Shown here: positions 29,901 through 37,868 of the stretch, piece after piece
How positions within the stretch are numbered: position 1 is the first letter of the stretch
How the letters are laid out: each line of letters opens with the position of its first letter
NCBI GenBank assembly: GCA_023091735.1
Contig: JALKBU010000341.1
Coordinates: forward strand, 1 to 47,246
Direction of reading: 5' to 3'
Length of the DNA stretch: 47,246 nucleotides
Origin: Trichomonas tenax
Lineage: Eukaryota; Parabasalia; Trichomonadida; Trichomonadidae
The notes under the pieces: generated by a model
Databases searched by the model: none
What the model was told of the DNA's origin: nothing
Seen by the model: only the letters and a program-made list of their open reading frames with translations
Translations under genes and position numbers: made by a program

Positions 29901-31591
29901 TTGATTCTTGTATCGAAAGCAGTGAGGAGAATATTGCTTATTTCCTTACTCTGCATGAATATTTGCTGCAGCTCGCCCAGAATGTAAACAATCAATGGAG
30001 GCTCCATCACCATGTGCGAAAGGTCGTCCGCAAGATTGGAGCTGTTTGAAACTATTTTGATCAATAATCCTTTCTCGTTTAGATCGTGAATTAAGTAGAA
30101 TAATTCGCACCTGAAAACGTTCGCGAGTTTGCAAAGCTCTCCCATTCCTTCGAGGCTGACCATGCTGTTCGAGCGCTCAAGCAATAAGTGGAATATTGAC
30201 TCGATGTTAGAGGCGACGCCAACGTGAATTTGGCGCTTTTCAATCTGATCAAGCAGATCAGGAATAATTTGATCTAATATCGCAACAATATCCTGCAGCG
30301 TGGTCGGAAACAGCTCAAAGCACTTCATGAACATGTTCAAGTCCAATTTTGGAACAATCAAATATTGATAAATGCAATGATAACGAAGAGAATGAATTAT
30401 ATTGAATTTAGGAGCATCTCTTGTAAGTCTGTCGCTGAATAGCGATGATGTGAAGAAATTAAACGGTAATTTCTTGATTTTGATAAATAAAGCCAACAAA
30501 AACGCTGTGTAATCGCACAAGCCTGCAGAGAATTCGAATATTGGTGTGAAAAGTCTTTGAACACATTCATCGTATTTATCATCGGATAAAGATGTTAAAA
30601 ATTTCGAATATATTCCAATAATTGGTGCGAAATACGGATTATACATTTGCTCCAAAGGAATAATATCGTCGTATTGCTTTTGCTCTTTCGATATCGAGAA
30701 AACTTCATCAAATGTCGTCGCTGTTGGAATCGTTGATTGTCGTTGAAGAGGAGAGAGCATCGAAGACTGCCTGAGGTCTGAGAACTCCAATTTGTTCACG
30801 TTTTTCGTTCCAATCACGGAATTAAGAATTAAATCTGGAAGATTTCCAAGTGAATTTCTAAACACGCTTGAGTCTGGATATTTGAGGTACAGCTTGAAAA
30901 GGAGGTCGATGTAAGTGCTGTTGACTTCGTTTGATGCTTTGCTTAGTTCGACGAAAACATATTCAAAGATTGGAATGTAAATGCTTTTATCGGATATATC
31001 GGTGATCTTGAACAAGCTGTCGTATGAAAGTTTGCTTTTGGCTGATAATCTGATGTGATTCTGCATTACTTTGAAGAATAAAATGAAATCTGTTCCAATT
31101 ACTTTAGATCCAGCGATAAACGTCAGAAGTAATTCCATCAATTGCTGTGATTCGTAGAAGTAGAGATCCTGATATGCGTCTAGAAGCAAATAAAACAGCG
31201 AATTGACTAAATTTAAATGAATGCCTGAAATTATTTCAGAAGATACGCGCAAACTTACCAAAATGCTGAGTAATATCGTAATTTCTTTCTTTTTTGGATC
31301 CTGTTTCTTGAATATTTTGAACGCACCAAGAAATAAAATATAAAATTCACAAAGTAGTGGATTTTCTTTGAAAAAATCCATTGAATTCTGTATATTCATT
31401 ATATTGAATTCGATCTTTGATTTCGAAACGAGGCTGTCGAAGTCTAATGAGACGAAATATTGCAGAGCCTTCTTATCGGGCGGGAAATTGGCGCTCTCGA
31501 AGAAGGCATCCGCTGCTCTACTCATTCCTTTGCGCGAAACTTTGATTTGAGACACTCCGTTCACAAAGTCCTGAGAATCGATAATCAGCAT
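23984..31591 (-). CDS. PH-BEACH-WD40 protein
   Basis: A 2535-aa uninterrupted frame. The first roughly 1750 residues are long helical-repeat sequence with a possible lectin-like beta segment near 900. A PH-BEACH region (about 1800-1910) precedes the BEACH domain (about 1918-2160). BEACH landmarks are all visible: KWMKRQITNFDYLLAINKYAGR, FNHVSQYPVFPWIL, LIPEFYFLPDFL, VQLPPWAN and INEWIDLIFGTKQ. The C terminus has beta-propeller-type repeats, including LITGDSEGVATVYD. BEACH proteins (LYST, neurobeachin, LvsA class) regulate lysosome size, vesicle fusion and membrane protein sorting in the cytoplasm. The ATG at 31591 opens the longest frame and no upstream alternative is seen. It lies between aminopeptidase P and the TKL kinase on the same strand. 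The ending TGA confirms that TGA terminates in this genome. Confidence 0.95.
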   Translation of the reverse strand: MLIIDSQDFVNGVSQIKVSRKGMSRAADAFFESANFPPDKKALQYFVSLDFDSLVSKSKIEFNIMNIQNSMDFFKENPLLCEFYILFLGAFKIFKKQDPKKKEITILLSILVSLRVSSEIISGIHLNLVNSLFYLLLDAYQDLYFYESQQLMELLLTFIAGSKVIGTDFILFFKVMQNHIRLSAKSKLSYDSLFKITDISDKSIYIPIFEYVFVELSKASNEVNSTYIDLLFKLYLKYPDSSVFRNSLGNLPDLILNSVIGTKNVNKLEFSDLRQSSMLSPLQRQSTIPTATTFDEVFSISKEQKQYDDIIPLEQMYNPYFAPIIGIYSKFLTSLSDDKYDECVQRLFTPIFEFSAGLCDYTAFLLALFIKIKKLPFNFFTSSLFSDRLTRDAPKFNIIHSLRYHCIYQYLIVPKLDLNMFMKCFELFPTTLQDIVAILDQIIPDLLDQIEKRQIHVGVASNIESIFHLLLERSNSMVSLEGMGELCKLANVFRCELFYLIHDLNEKGLLIKIVSNSSNLADDLSHMVMEPPLIVYILGELQQIFMQSKEISNILLTAFDTRIKVLLYLIQKRQKQQDLMTHIADFSINILRSHPNLSDYFYQIYTSMLDDLNDIKTNTNSLIEKLMQFFTLLNSGEQSSRKLLTDKQVKKFAAWIINVYGLKPPSEFATLMKECLYRYDTYTPRKEFFNPKFISLMFSVFRYSSDFVKIINQIKEDCSDDAANCVICNQYGIDLDILQIIESTKIDPTIAIKEDKPIDGKANLIDPKAIDALFSLFETIAFRASSYVSAMRFVSLFCPISNAYLPSYYERALKCFENILEKINHQPRVALPYTENSEIVFTKIHELLLISGFKVAVWILPMCYTTKFAQIFKITLSSRKTPKISVRYDILSLTFDNKTTNHNIQLNLNLWNFITFTIQAKRPKNPTSFQVIIRINEKDVATIEIPLMPLNKDGMMSLTFGENKETNEYYMGPPSVCLPNTDLAGYFKDGPRSIDSYKAKFLMYACPNLSSNYLTINETFDIKYTSYIVHSIQSLPSIIASHGNVQALIPLLAQCTLEDQRGKKVENSFMRSIQIITKVLPLNIQAEVMFDDGFSIIAFFIQQFHQFLSKELYDLFVQLMGNLTYKKCIEDLILIILTNHTIWMKADPKIVYNVTESWAEQLAATNPREFGSVRRFWWFATFLKLYCYEKDEENIVERSNYDPQIVRMNLFKAFIRIAKETKLDAKDFEILTHEILGCNNHEVRKQLLQFTYDLLVRTKSIYNDTENVMEPLLMLRFLLFDADNDVVTLIFMIIGEISVSQKLSIFNYYTIVLREIERDFQPSEELFVKLAEVCKTKLPSLLTVICWMALQLQNDNCYEVILGFQPSEKFFVNNMIWAEWPVLMLFNMPNQKQKEKFMNFLVMCSPNGWSIIMSTIISISIALDYNMREMQRLMLLTIAANIQSMPKQQELFEKLIMQYFFYSVKESTKYSNDTLSPSILQVYSKTAFAQRAHATVTARKPCRGKVQIRTLSQSLKNMTTIMRQSIRISESIFKSSVSNFELLPVSYEDIDLRVTNFIENSSIKIFMDMFIDENDNWPDFDFLFKMKEYIVKYHKAIEYIYIRYKVKFSFPNAMNPDELAKLYIENYNEVNAFFESVYQDLPIYFDEITSFIETLAEDQSSVTRLAEHISVNNILSKDFPLISAQLLLRFSSEESNSLLVQKVLWARLWHKMTMSRAPWFMSLPTSQRAAYYKRDNTLCKGYPAKSKRNYHYDVHKMASETRNTGNVRTAMMRVKEAELAKQIGMKEKSELLTIQREDDHSNEINSIIKYTNHYDCILVTVAHTTVASFNYNNVEFCIQREKKGVHIIPFKDVESIFWRTVFHKPTALEIFVKNGESYFVNFTNIPSIGILKDLKKKIPTAVVQTSDFQSFFESSGMTNKWMKRQITNFDYLLAINKYAGRSFNHVSQYPVFPWILDDYESEKLDLANQKTFRPLSKPMGTMNEKRLEELKSKYDDLKADNSGLLMLMPYLYSNGPIAYQTLYVYLIRMEPFTKLHIEHQSGKFDTPDRQFKSVGLHYKLNIMDSNSYSELIPEFYFLPDFLSNLNHFDLGISEGKDISEVQLPPWANNSPFLFVYKMRKALESDYVSEHINEWIDLIFGTKQESIEENNVYLKALYANVWDLPNIENEAQFIREQTTTCGQIPRKIFSAPHPKRHSKESTKEVLPYKSTLKISSGINDKIIAASVIEEYNLEFVFAFFSADGRVHISILPTTVFDEREREKKVNLQRNRSSDSCYNFDTSLKAVSNHCLYIVDNNKREIFKINVDVKVTKFAISQSDILCISSSQRFLITGDSEGVATVYDTVSRSIYAAVDMFRAGICSIAISEEFMMFVCWMLDGTMIVSSLNSKSAVRTVSLKDAYPEMTESDISSGRVMITSGWGLIVVYFGPENERRICVFTCNGEPVVSSIKMSKHMIYESQAIAITDSKGFDYILQSRGKSILDYEIVELNQNNILFAEAPERIISIHYSSKLRVIVAITPSGIAFTGYSPNVSSLM

Positions 31592-31826
31592 TTTTTAGTC
31601 TGTTAAATCATTGAATATTTCGCGACTGGCAGCATAAAACACTCGGATTTTTAATTCCTCGGTTCACCTCATTATAGATTAAATATTATCGCGACAAATA
31701 AAGGTTATTATTCGATTTGCTCAGTGTGTATATATGAGTACTGTTGGGTTCTATTGAACTGTTACAAATTAAGATAATTTTATTTAAAACATTCTTCTAA
31801 AATTAACACTTTTTTGTTTCCCGAGA

Positions 31827-32975
31827 TTACTCAAGGATCACAGTGTCTTCGAATCTGCATCCGAGGCCAACCAATTCTTTCGGTGTCTCTGAGTAATAAG
31901 GATCGAAATACAAACCAGGTTCTACAGAGAAAACATTACCTTTCTGGAGCCTATAATCGAATTCTATTGTGTCGCAGTCGTGCACATCCATTCCTATCCA
32001 GTGGGAGCACGCGTGCGGATAGATTTGGCGAATTTTATAAGGATTATATTCGAAGCCTAATTCCTTCATTCCACGGAGTAAAAGCTGTTCGCTTGTATAG
32101 TGGACCTGGCTTAGTGACTGGAAGGCCATTGCAGCCGCATGCTTCACAATGAAATTCTTGACAGAATCAACCATCTCCAGAACGGCTCTTTTTGCTTCGT
32201 TCATTTTGCCGACACCGATCGACCTGGTGAAGTCTGAGCAATAGTGTTGGTAAGAACACCCCGCATCCATCATAATCGCTTCGCCATCCTGGACACAACG
32301 GTTATTTTCGAGACAGTGTAGACAGAGCGCATTTGGACCTGAAGCGACGACCGTTGGATATGCTAATTTGTTCGACCCGCCTTTTGATATTTCTTGGTAA
32401 AATTTATATTCAATATCTGCTTCGTTCGTGCCTGGAGTTACACCCTCCAGGGTTTTTGTAATTGCTACGCACGATATATCACATGCTTTCTTGATCAAAT
32501 CAATTTCTTTCTGTGTTTTAACAATTCGAAGCTGATCGATTATAGGAGCTAAGTTCTTAAATGGATTGATTCCCGACTGCTGTGGCGGAAAAGAGCAATA
32601 AACTTGACGAGATTTCAATAATGGCGAAAGATATTTTTGTAATGTGTTTAACGGAAGAACTTCGTCAACTCCGCTGTTTTTGAATGTTTCTTCGAACGAT
32701 ATTTTGCCAAAAGCGACTGGATCGAATTTTTTATCCTTTGTTGGCAAGAAAAGAAGCGATCTGTATTTGTTGTTGTCCTTCGTCATGACCAAAGTGCCCG
32801 AAACTTTGTCGTATCCGGTCATATATATCATATCCGAGAATTGAAAATATTCGAACGGGATATTTGGCGATCTCCATAGCACCTCTCTGCCGGACACAAC
32901 GACCGTCGCGATTTTCTCCGGGATTAAGTCGAGCAATCTGCCCCTGCGCTGAGAAAATTCTTTTGCAGTGAACAT
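31827..32975 (-). CDS. Xaa-Pro aminopeptidase / aminopeptidase P (M24B)
   Basis: A 382-aa M24-family metallopeptidase that removes N-terminal residues preceding proline. An N-terminal creatinase-like domain (about 1-140) starts FTAKEFSQRRGRLLDLIPEK. The catalytic pita-bread domain follows, with all five metal ligands visible: Asp in IMMDAGCSY, Asp in YCSDFTRSIG, His in HACSHWIGMDVHD, Glu in SVEPGLYF and Glu in RFEDTVIL. The frame is open further upstream to 33323, but that extension lies inside the divergent Mtr4 gene and is unlike the family, whereas the ATG at 32975 begins the conserved domain. The length matches short aminopeptidase P forms. It is probably cytosolic, as no signal peptide is seen. 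It is divergently transcribed from Mtr4 with 49 bp between start codons. Confidence 0.93.
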   Translation of the reverse strand: MFTAKEFSQRRGRLLDLIPEKIATVVVSGREVLWRSPNIPFEYFQFSDMIYMTGYDKVSGTLVMTKDNNKYRSLLFLPTKDKKFDPVAFGKISFEETFKNSGVDEVLPLNTLQKYLSPLLKSRQVYCSFPPQQSGINPFKNLAPIIDQLRIVKTQKEIDLIKKACDISCVAITKTLEGVTPGTNEADIEYKFYQEISKGGSNKLAYPTVVASGPNALCLHCLENNRCVQDGEAIMMDAGCSYQHYCSDFTRSIGVGKMNEAKRAVLEMVDSVKNFIVKHAAAMAFQSLSQVHYTSEQLLLRGMKELGFEYNPYKIRQIYPHACSHWIGMDVHDCDTIEFDYRLQKGNVFSVEPGLYFDPYYSETPKELVGLGCRFEDTVILE

Positions 32976-33024
32976 TTTATTTCGAGAGGGTCTGACAAAT
33001 AACAGCAGGGGAGAGGCAAAATAT
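32976..33024. promoter_or_regulatory. 49-bp bidirectional promoter region
   Basis: This is the only sequence between the divergent ATGs of aminopeptidase P (minus) and Mtr4 (plus), so both promoters must fit here or extend into coding sequence. No canonical TCA-Y-T/A initiator is present in either orientation; a TCGAAATAAA on the minus strand lies just before the aminopeptidase ATG. Confidence 0.5.
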
Positions 33025-35919
33025 ATGAAATCCTCGGCTATCGAGGATTTGATTCCAAAAGCGCCACAGGCGTCGACTGTCAAGTACGAAATTGAAGGGG
33101 ATAATGTGCTCCACTTCGCTGCGCTGCCTGACGGGATGCACTCGCTCGAAGAAGTCAAATATCCGAACGAACCATACTTAAAATACAACTTTGAGTTCGA
33201 TGAGTTCCAGAAATGCGCAATAGCATGTGTGCACAATAAAGATTCAGTCCTTGTCTCGGCCCATACTTCAGCTGGTAAAACTGTTATTGCAAAATACGCG
33301 ATTGTCTCTGCGCTCCGCAACAATTCACGAGTTGTTTATACATCTCCTATCAAGGCCCTCTCTAACCAGAAGTATAAAGAACTCGCAGACGAGTTTGAGC
33401 CAATGTTTGGAAAAGGTTGTGTCGGACTTATGACAGGTGATGTCACGATCAACCCAAGCGCATCCTGCCTCGTTATGACAACAGAAATTCTGAGAATGAT
33501 GCTTTTCATGCAAGATACATTAATTCGCGAATTATCATGGGTCGTATATGATGAAGTTCACTATATGAAGGACCGCAGTCGTGGCGTTGTCTGGGAAGAA
33601 TCTATTATCATGCTTCCGGACGAAGTCAGATTCGTTTTCCTGTCTGCAACAATTCCAAATGCGCGCGAATTCAGTGAATGGATTGCGACAACGCACAACC
33701 AGATTTGCCATGTCGTATACACAGAGCGTCGTCCTGTCCCACTCCACTTCTACTTATCGCCGCTCGGACAGCCAAAGCCGTATATGGTGAGGAATGCTGA
33801 GGGAGAAATCAACGATCAGCAATTCGCACTTGCGTGTGCGTCTGTCAAAGCTAATGCTGGTGTTTCTAAGACGTTTGGCAGCGTTCAAGTTAAGTCTGCA
33901 GTGACAACAAAGTCTAAAGTATCAAAGAAGGCTCTTGGGCAGCACACATGCAAAGTCATCGAGAATTTGTATAACTCTAATCTTTACCCGATGATTGTTT
34001 TCGTTTTCAGCCGCAAGGAATGTGATAATATTCACGAGTCTCTTGGCGAAAAGACTTTCTTGAAGCCAGAAGAAAAGCCTTTTGTCACGCAAGTCTTTAA
34101 CAATGCGATTGAGCAAATTCCAAGCGAATCAGATCGCAATCTCCCACAGATACAGCACATGAGGAGATTAGTCGAGCGCGGCATTGGCGTCCATCATGGC
34201 GGCCTCATGCCTATTCTTAAGGAGGTTGTCGAGCTCCTCTTCCAGTTCCACTTGATTAAAGTCCTCTTTGCAACAGAAACATTCTCAATGGGTCTTAATA
34301 TGCCAGCAAAAACTGTCGTTTTCAACAGCCTTCATAAGTTCGACGGCAACGAATTGAGAATCATCCACACAAGCGAGTTCATCCAGATGGCCGGCCGTGC
34401 TGGCCGTAGGAACAGGGATAAGTTCGGCGAAGTCGTCATCAACTATGGCGGCGATCCACCACCACAGGATCTCAAAGCACTGATGACATCTGGTGCCCAG
34501 CCGCTCAACTCTGAGTTTAGGGTCACTTACAATATGATTTTGAACTCTTTAACATCAGCGAATGGAAATCCAAAGAGAATCATGAGAGCATCTTTCCACC
34601 AGTTCCAGATGGAGCGCCAAATCCCAGAGCTGAAGAGAAGGCTCGCAGAATTGAGAGCACAGGCTGACGCTATCCAACTTACTGATGAAGAGAAAACTAA
34701 GCGAAAGGCTGCGGTGCTTGAAAAGCTCAGATTCGCTCAGAATCGCATGAGGAAGATAGTCTTCGATGAAGAGAATGCAAAATCATTCCTCAATCCAGGC
34801 AGAGTAGCCAAACTTAAAGAATGGGGACCGGTCGTCGTTGTTACACCACCACACAAAGGAATGCTTACAGTTATCTCCAATGCTTGTCCATCTTCCGATG
34901 GCTCTGTTCTCCCTCCAACCAAATCGAAAGCCAAGCCGCAGCCAACTCTTATCAGTGTCGGATTGTCTGAGTTCGAAGACGTCTATAGAAACATTATTGA
35001 AATTTCCTTCGATTCGCTCAATAATAACCTTGTTTCACAGATCATGAAGTCTGTCACAAACAGCGTTTCGAAGGGAACATTGCTTCCTTACAAGCAAGTC
35101 GAGTTGATTGTAAACGAGCACCTTGCTGATTTCCAGAAGGCAGAGGAAGAGTATATCAACTACACCAACACTCTCCACGCTCTTGGTGAAGTTGATGATA
35201 AGAATGTTTCAAGTTATCTGGAAAAGAGGAACCTCGAAGATGAAGCGGAACGCTTAGAGAAGAAGATTAGCGATATGGAGATGCTCGCAAACCAGAAGGA
35301 TCTTGGTGCTATGATGTCTCTTTTGCTCCAGTTAGGTTTCGTTGAGGAAGTCGAAACACAAGAAGGCAAAGGAGTCGTTATCACTCTCAAAGGAAGAGTT
35401 GCCGCCTCAGTAAACTCATGCGATGAGCTTGTCGTCACCGAGCTTTTAGTCAACGGCTGGATCAAACTCGAACAACCCGCTGTAAGCATTGTTTCCCTTT
35501 TGTCTTGCTTCATTGCCGAAGAAAAGAACGACAAGCCAGACTTAGAAGGATTCGAAGATGGCTTCAAAGTTCTTCAGAACACAGCTGCGAAGATCGCCGA
35601 TATGTCTCTCGCATGCGGTGTTCCTCTCGACAAAGAAATCTTCATGTCTCAGTTCAATGGATCATTCGTCAAACTTGTTGAAAGCTGGGCAATGGGTGCC
35701 GATTTCCAGCAGATTATGAAGGACTACCCAACATACTATGAAGGCTCCGTCGTTAGGACAATCAAGCGCCTCGATGAACTCCTCGGGCAGGTTTCCAAAG
35801 CTGCAGATATCTTTGGAAATAAAGCGCTTGCGGAGTACATCGATAAAGAAGCCAGGCCTCTCATCAATAGGGGCATTGTTTTCACCAAATCTTTATACCT
35901 CAATGAGGATGTTAAATAA
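33025..35919 (+). CDS. MTR4: Mtr4-type exosome RNA helicase (DExH, Ski2-like)
   Basis: A 964-aa Ski2-like helicase. Walker A AHTSAGKT (79-86), DEVH box (176-179), SAT (207-209) and motif VI QMAGRAGRRN (about 454-463) are intact. The stretches TSPIKALSNQKYKEL and DEVHYMKDRSRGVVWEE are typical of Mtr4/Ski2. The segment VPLHFYLSPLG and a FLNPGR segment leading into a KOW/arch-like insertion (about 580-720) favour Mtr4 over Ski2. A C-terminal helical DSHCT domain ends the protein. Mtr4 unwinds and delivers RNA to the nuclear exosome for rRNA processing and surveillance. The frame opens at 32968, but those codons lie in the divergent promoter, so I take the ATG at 33025 (MKSSAIEDLIPKAP). The N-terminal extension before the helicase core is shorter than in yeast or human, and the arch looks reduced. 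Confidence 0.93.
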   Translation: MKSSAIEDLIPKAPQASTVKYEIEGDNVLHFAALPDGMHSLEEVKYPNEPYLKYNFEFDEFQKCAIACVHNKDSVLVSAHTSAGKTVIAKYAIVSALRNNSRVVYTSPIKALSNQKYKELADEFEPMFGKGCVGLMTGDVTINPSASCLVMTTEILRMMLFMQDTLIRELSWVVYDEVHYMKDRSRGVVWEESIIMLPDEVRFVFLSATIPNAREFSEWIATTHNQICHVVYTERRPVPLHFYLSPLGQPKPYMVRNAEGEINDQQFALACASVKANAGVSKTFGSVQVKSAVTTKSKVSKKALGQHTCKVIENLYNSNLYPMIVFVFSRKECDNIHESLGEKTFLKPEEKPFVTQVFNNAIEQIPSESDRNLPQIQHMRRLVERGIGVHHGGLMPILKEVVELLFQFHLIKVLFATETFSMGLNMPAKTVVFNSLHKFDGNELRIIHTSEFIQMAGRAGRRNRDKFGEVVINYGGDPPPQDLKALMTSGAQPLNSEFRVTYNMILNSLTSANGNPKRIMRASFHQFQMERQIPELKRRLAELRAQADAIQLTDEEKTKRKAAVLEKLRFAQNRMRKIVFDEENAKSFLNPGRVAKLKEWGPVVVVTPPHKGMLTVISNACPSSDGSVLPPTKSKAKPQPTLISVGLSEFEDVYRNIIEISFDSLNNNLVSQIMKSVTNSVSKGTLLPYKQVELIVNEHLADFQKAEEEYINYTNTLHALGEVDDKNVSSYLEKRNLEDEAERLEKKISDMEMLANQKDLGAMMSLLLQLGFVEEVETQEGKGVVITLKGRVAASVNSCDELVVTELLVNGWIKLEQPAVSIVSLLSCFIAEEKNDKPDLEGFEDGFKVLQNTAAKIADMSLACGVPLDKEIFMSQFNGSFVKLVESWAMGADFQQIMKDYPTYYEGSVVRTIKRLDELLGQVSKAADIFGNKALAEYIDKEARPLINRGIVFTKSLYLNEDVK

Positions 35920-36434
35920 GGTATTTTAGAGTTTTTATTGTTATAATAAGGTTATTTTGCCAATATTGAACAGAAAAAGAAATGGAATAGATGCATGACC
36001 ATTTGATGAAGTTTCCCATCAGAATATAATGATAAAATGATCCAAAAATTGGATTTTAGCGCTCTGCAGGCTGAATTCCCTCCAGAAATGTGCTCAGATC
36101 GAATTCAGCTGATGTCGATAGCTTTACAAAAAGCCTCAAATTGATCTCATTGAAAATTGCAAAATTTTCCCAAAACATGATAGTTATACACTGCATATAA
36201 TGTGGTGTATAATTTCGCAATATTTCACGAAAAACAAATTGACATCATTCAAATCTGAGCAATAATGATGAACTGCGGTTTTCACGCGTTGTTCTGCATT
36301 TCAGAAGCGATTTCGGCGAAAATATTCATTTCAATTACCTGAGAAATATTTCTATTATTGTTCACAAAAATTTGAAAAAATTGAGAGCAAATATTATCAG
36401 AAACAAACAAACGATGTGTTTCGGTGCAATCATT
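35920..36434. other. Spacer between Mtr4 and the small basic protein gene
   Basis: About 515 bp, AT-rich, with the terminator region of Mtr4 and the upstream region of the 77-aa gene. No frame or repeat of note was seen. Confidence 0.4.
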
Positions 36435-36441
36435 TCACTTT
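36435..36441 (+). promoter_or_regulatory. Initiator (Inr) TCACTTT
   Basis: TCACTTT lies just before the ATG at 36450, with 13 nt from the A of TCA to the ATG. It is an exact match to the trichomonad Inr consensus. Confidence 0.75.
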
Positions 36442-36449
36442 AGAACAGA

Positions 36450-36683
36450 ATGTCTCAGGAGCACAACGCTAACTGCGCCTCTCGCAAGATCATGGGCCTC
36501 CACAAGCAGGAGCAGGAGGAGATGAACGTCAAGCACAAGAAGGCTCACGGCTACGACCCACTCCACGCCTCCAAGAAGGAAGCCGTCGTCAAGAAGGCCC
36601 CAGTCGCCCACAGCTATGGTGATCAGGGCAAACCAGCTGATGCGGCTCCAGCGGCCCCAGCCAAGGATGCCAAGAAGAAATAA
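36450..36683 (+). CDS. Small Lys/Ala-rich protein (77 aa), likely highly expressed
   Basis: A 77-aa protein starting MSQEHNANCASRKIMGLHKQ. The N-terminal half is charged and helical (KQEQEEMNVKHKKAHGYDPL); the C terminus is a disordered Ala/Pro/Lys tail ending AKDAKKK. It has a single cysteine and no membrane segment. Third codon positions are almost all C or G, far from the AT-rich spacers and stronger than in most neighbours, a sign of high expression. It has a perfect Inr and a short leader. I do not recognise the family; a small cytoskeletal, ribosome-associated or nucleic-acid-binding protein would fit the composition, but no motif decides. Confidence 0.85.
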   Translation: MSQEHNANCASRKIMGLHKQEQEEMNVKHKKAHGYDPLHASKKEAVVKKAPVAHSYGDQGKPADAAPAAPAKDAKKK

Positions 36684-37250
36684 GTAGAGAAATGATGAGC
36701 ATGTTCTGCCCAACATGTTGCCTTTATAAAATATATTATACATTAATAGAAAAATGAGCTTCTTTCTTAACAAAGTTGCATGCTACGGACTTGAAATGGT
36801 TTTAGAGAAGATTTACGATAACAAAATGCTTATATATTTTTATCAAGAAGATATATATTCGATTTTTGCTTATCAAAAGACTTTGATAAGATTCTGAAAT
36901 GACTATATTATAAGAAAATTGGTAACCTATTTCTTTATATCTATAATCATTTGTTCATAATAATTAAAAGTTCCATTCTTTGTGGAACATGACCATTGTT
37001 GGTAAGAATTGATGTTATACATACATCAATCACATGTCGCTGGATTACATTGCATTTTATAAGATTCCAAATGTTTTGTTCTTTAAATTGCAGTATTATG
37101 CATAATCATTTAATTATGATTGGCAGCAACTTTCCGGTCACCTCATTGATTTAGATTCTACTCTTGAAAGAAACAATCTAATATGTATGCCTTAAACAAC
37201 AGTTATAATATGGTGTTTTGGTATTATGTACTTCAAAAAAATATATATTT
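36684..37250. other. AT-rich spacer with short hairpins
   Basis: No gene. It contains a small hairpin (cttatcaaaagactttgataag, near 36868-36889) and another around aattgatg / catcaatt (about 37005-37030). Both are too short to assign a role. Confidence 0.4.
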
Positions 37251-37868
37251 CTATGAATTTTCAAGATCTGATTCTGAGTCTGAATGAGATGGGGAATATT
37301 CATCAATTAATTTTTCACGCCGAGGCTTTTTTGAAATAGTTTGTGCTGTGATTTTGTTGGATATTGTCATTAATCTGTAAAATGCAATAGAATCACGCTG
37401 ACTTTGTGATGAAGTGCTCGAATCCGCAATGAATCTACGATCAGAGCTATTCATAACATCTTCTTCCGCATCTTCATCATCAAATCCTGATGAGTCATCA
37501 GCTTGAGTAAATTTGAAATCTTTTGCATGTTTATAATTTAATTTTTTCTGATTAATAGGTTTTGATGGTTTTTGAACTTGTTGGTATTGTTTTTGATCTG
37601 TTTGTGGAGTTGTATAGCTTGATGTAGAGTAAGAATCCGAAGAGTCATCAAATTTGCTCTCAGGAGGCCCAGATTTGGTATTTATTTGTGGATTTGTAGG
37701 GTCCTCCATTGGTTCTAGCTCGACTTCTGTTTCCGATATAAAAGAAGATGAGGATTCAATAAAGAAGTCATCATCATCATTCTGTGAAGAAGTCAGAAAA
37801 TGCGGTGTTTCAACCGGAGATGAACTGTCTGATAAAAATGACTCTGGGAAGTCACTGCTTGAAGACAA
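37251..37868 (-). pseudogene. Ser/Asp-rich disordered ORF without an ATG start
   Basis: An open minus-strand frame of about 205 codons rich in Ser, Asp, Glu and Gln, with low-complexity stretches such as SSQNDDDDFFIESSSSF. It has basic clusters (KPINQKKLNYKHAK, KKPRREKL) and an acidic end (SHSDSESDLENS). It looks like a disordered nuclear-type protein. The frame is closed upstream by TGA at 37880-37878 and has no ATG before residue 54 (MEDPTNPQ); position 37868 is a TTG. No intron signature of the trichomonad type is seen nearby. Either the true start was lost (a truncated gene), translation begins at the internal Met near 37709, or a frameshift separates the start. Family not recognised. Confidence 0.5.

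Noticed and set aside
32976..33323. Long N terminus for aminopeptidase P
   Set aside because: The extension is antisense to the conserved helicase core of Mtr4 and resembles no M24 N terminus.
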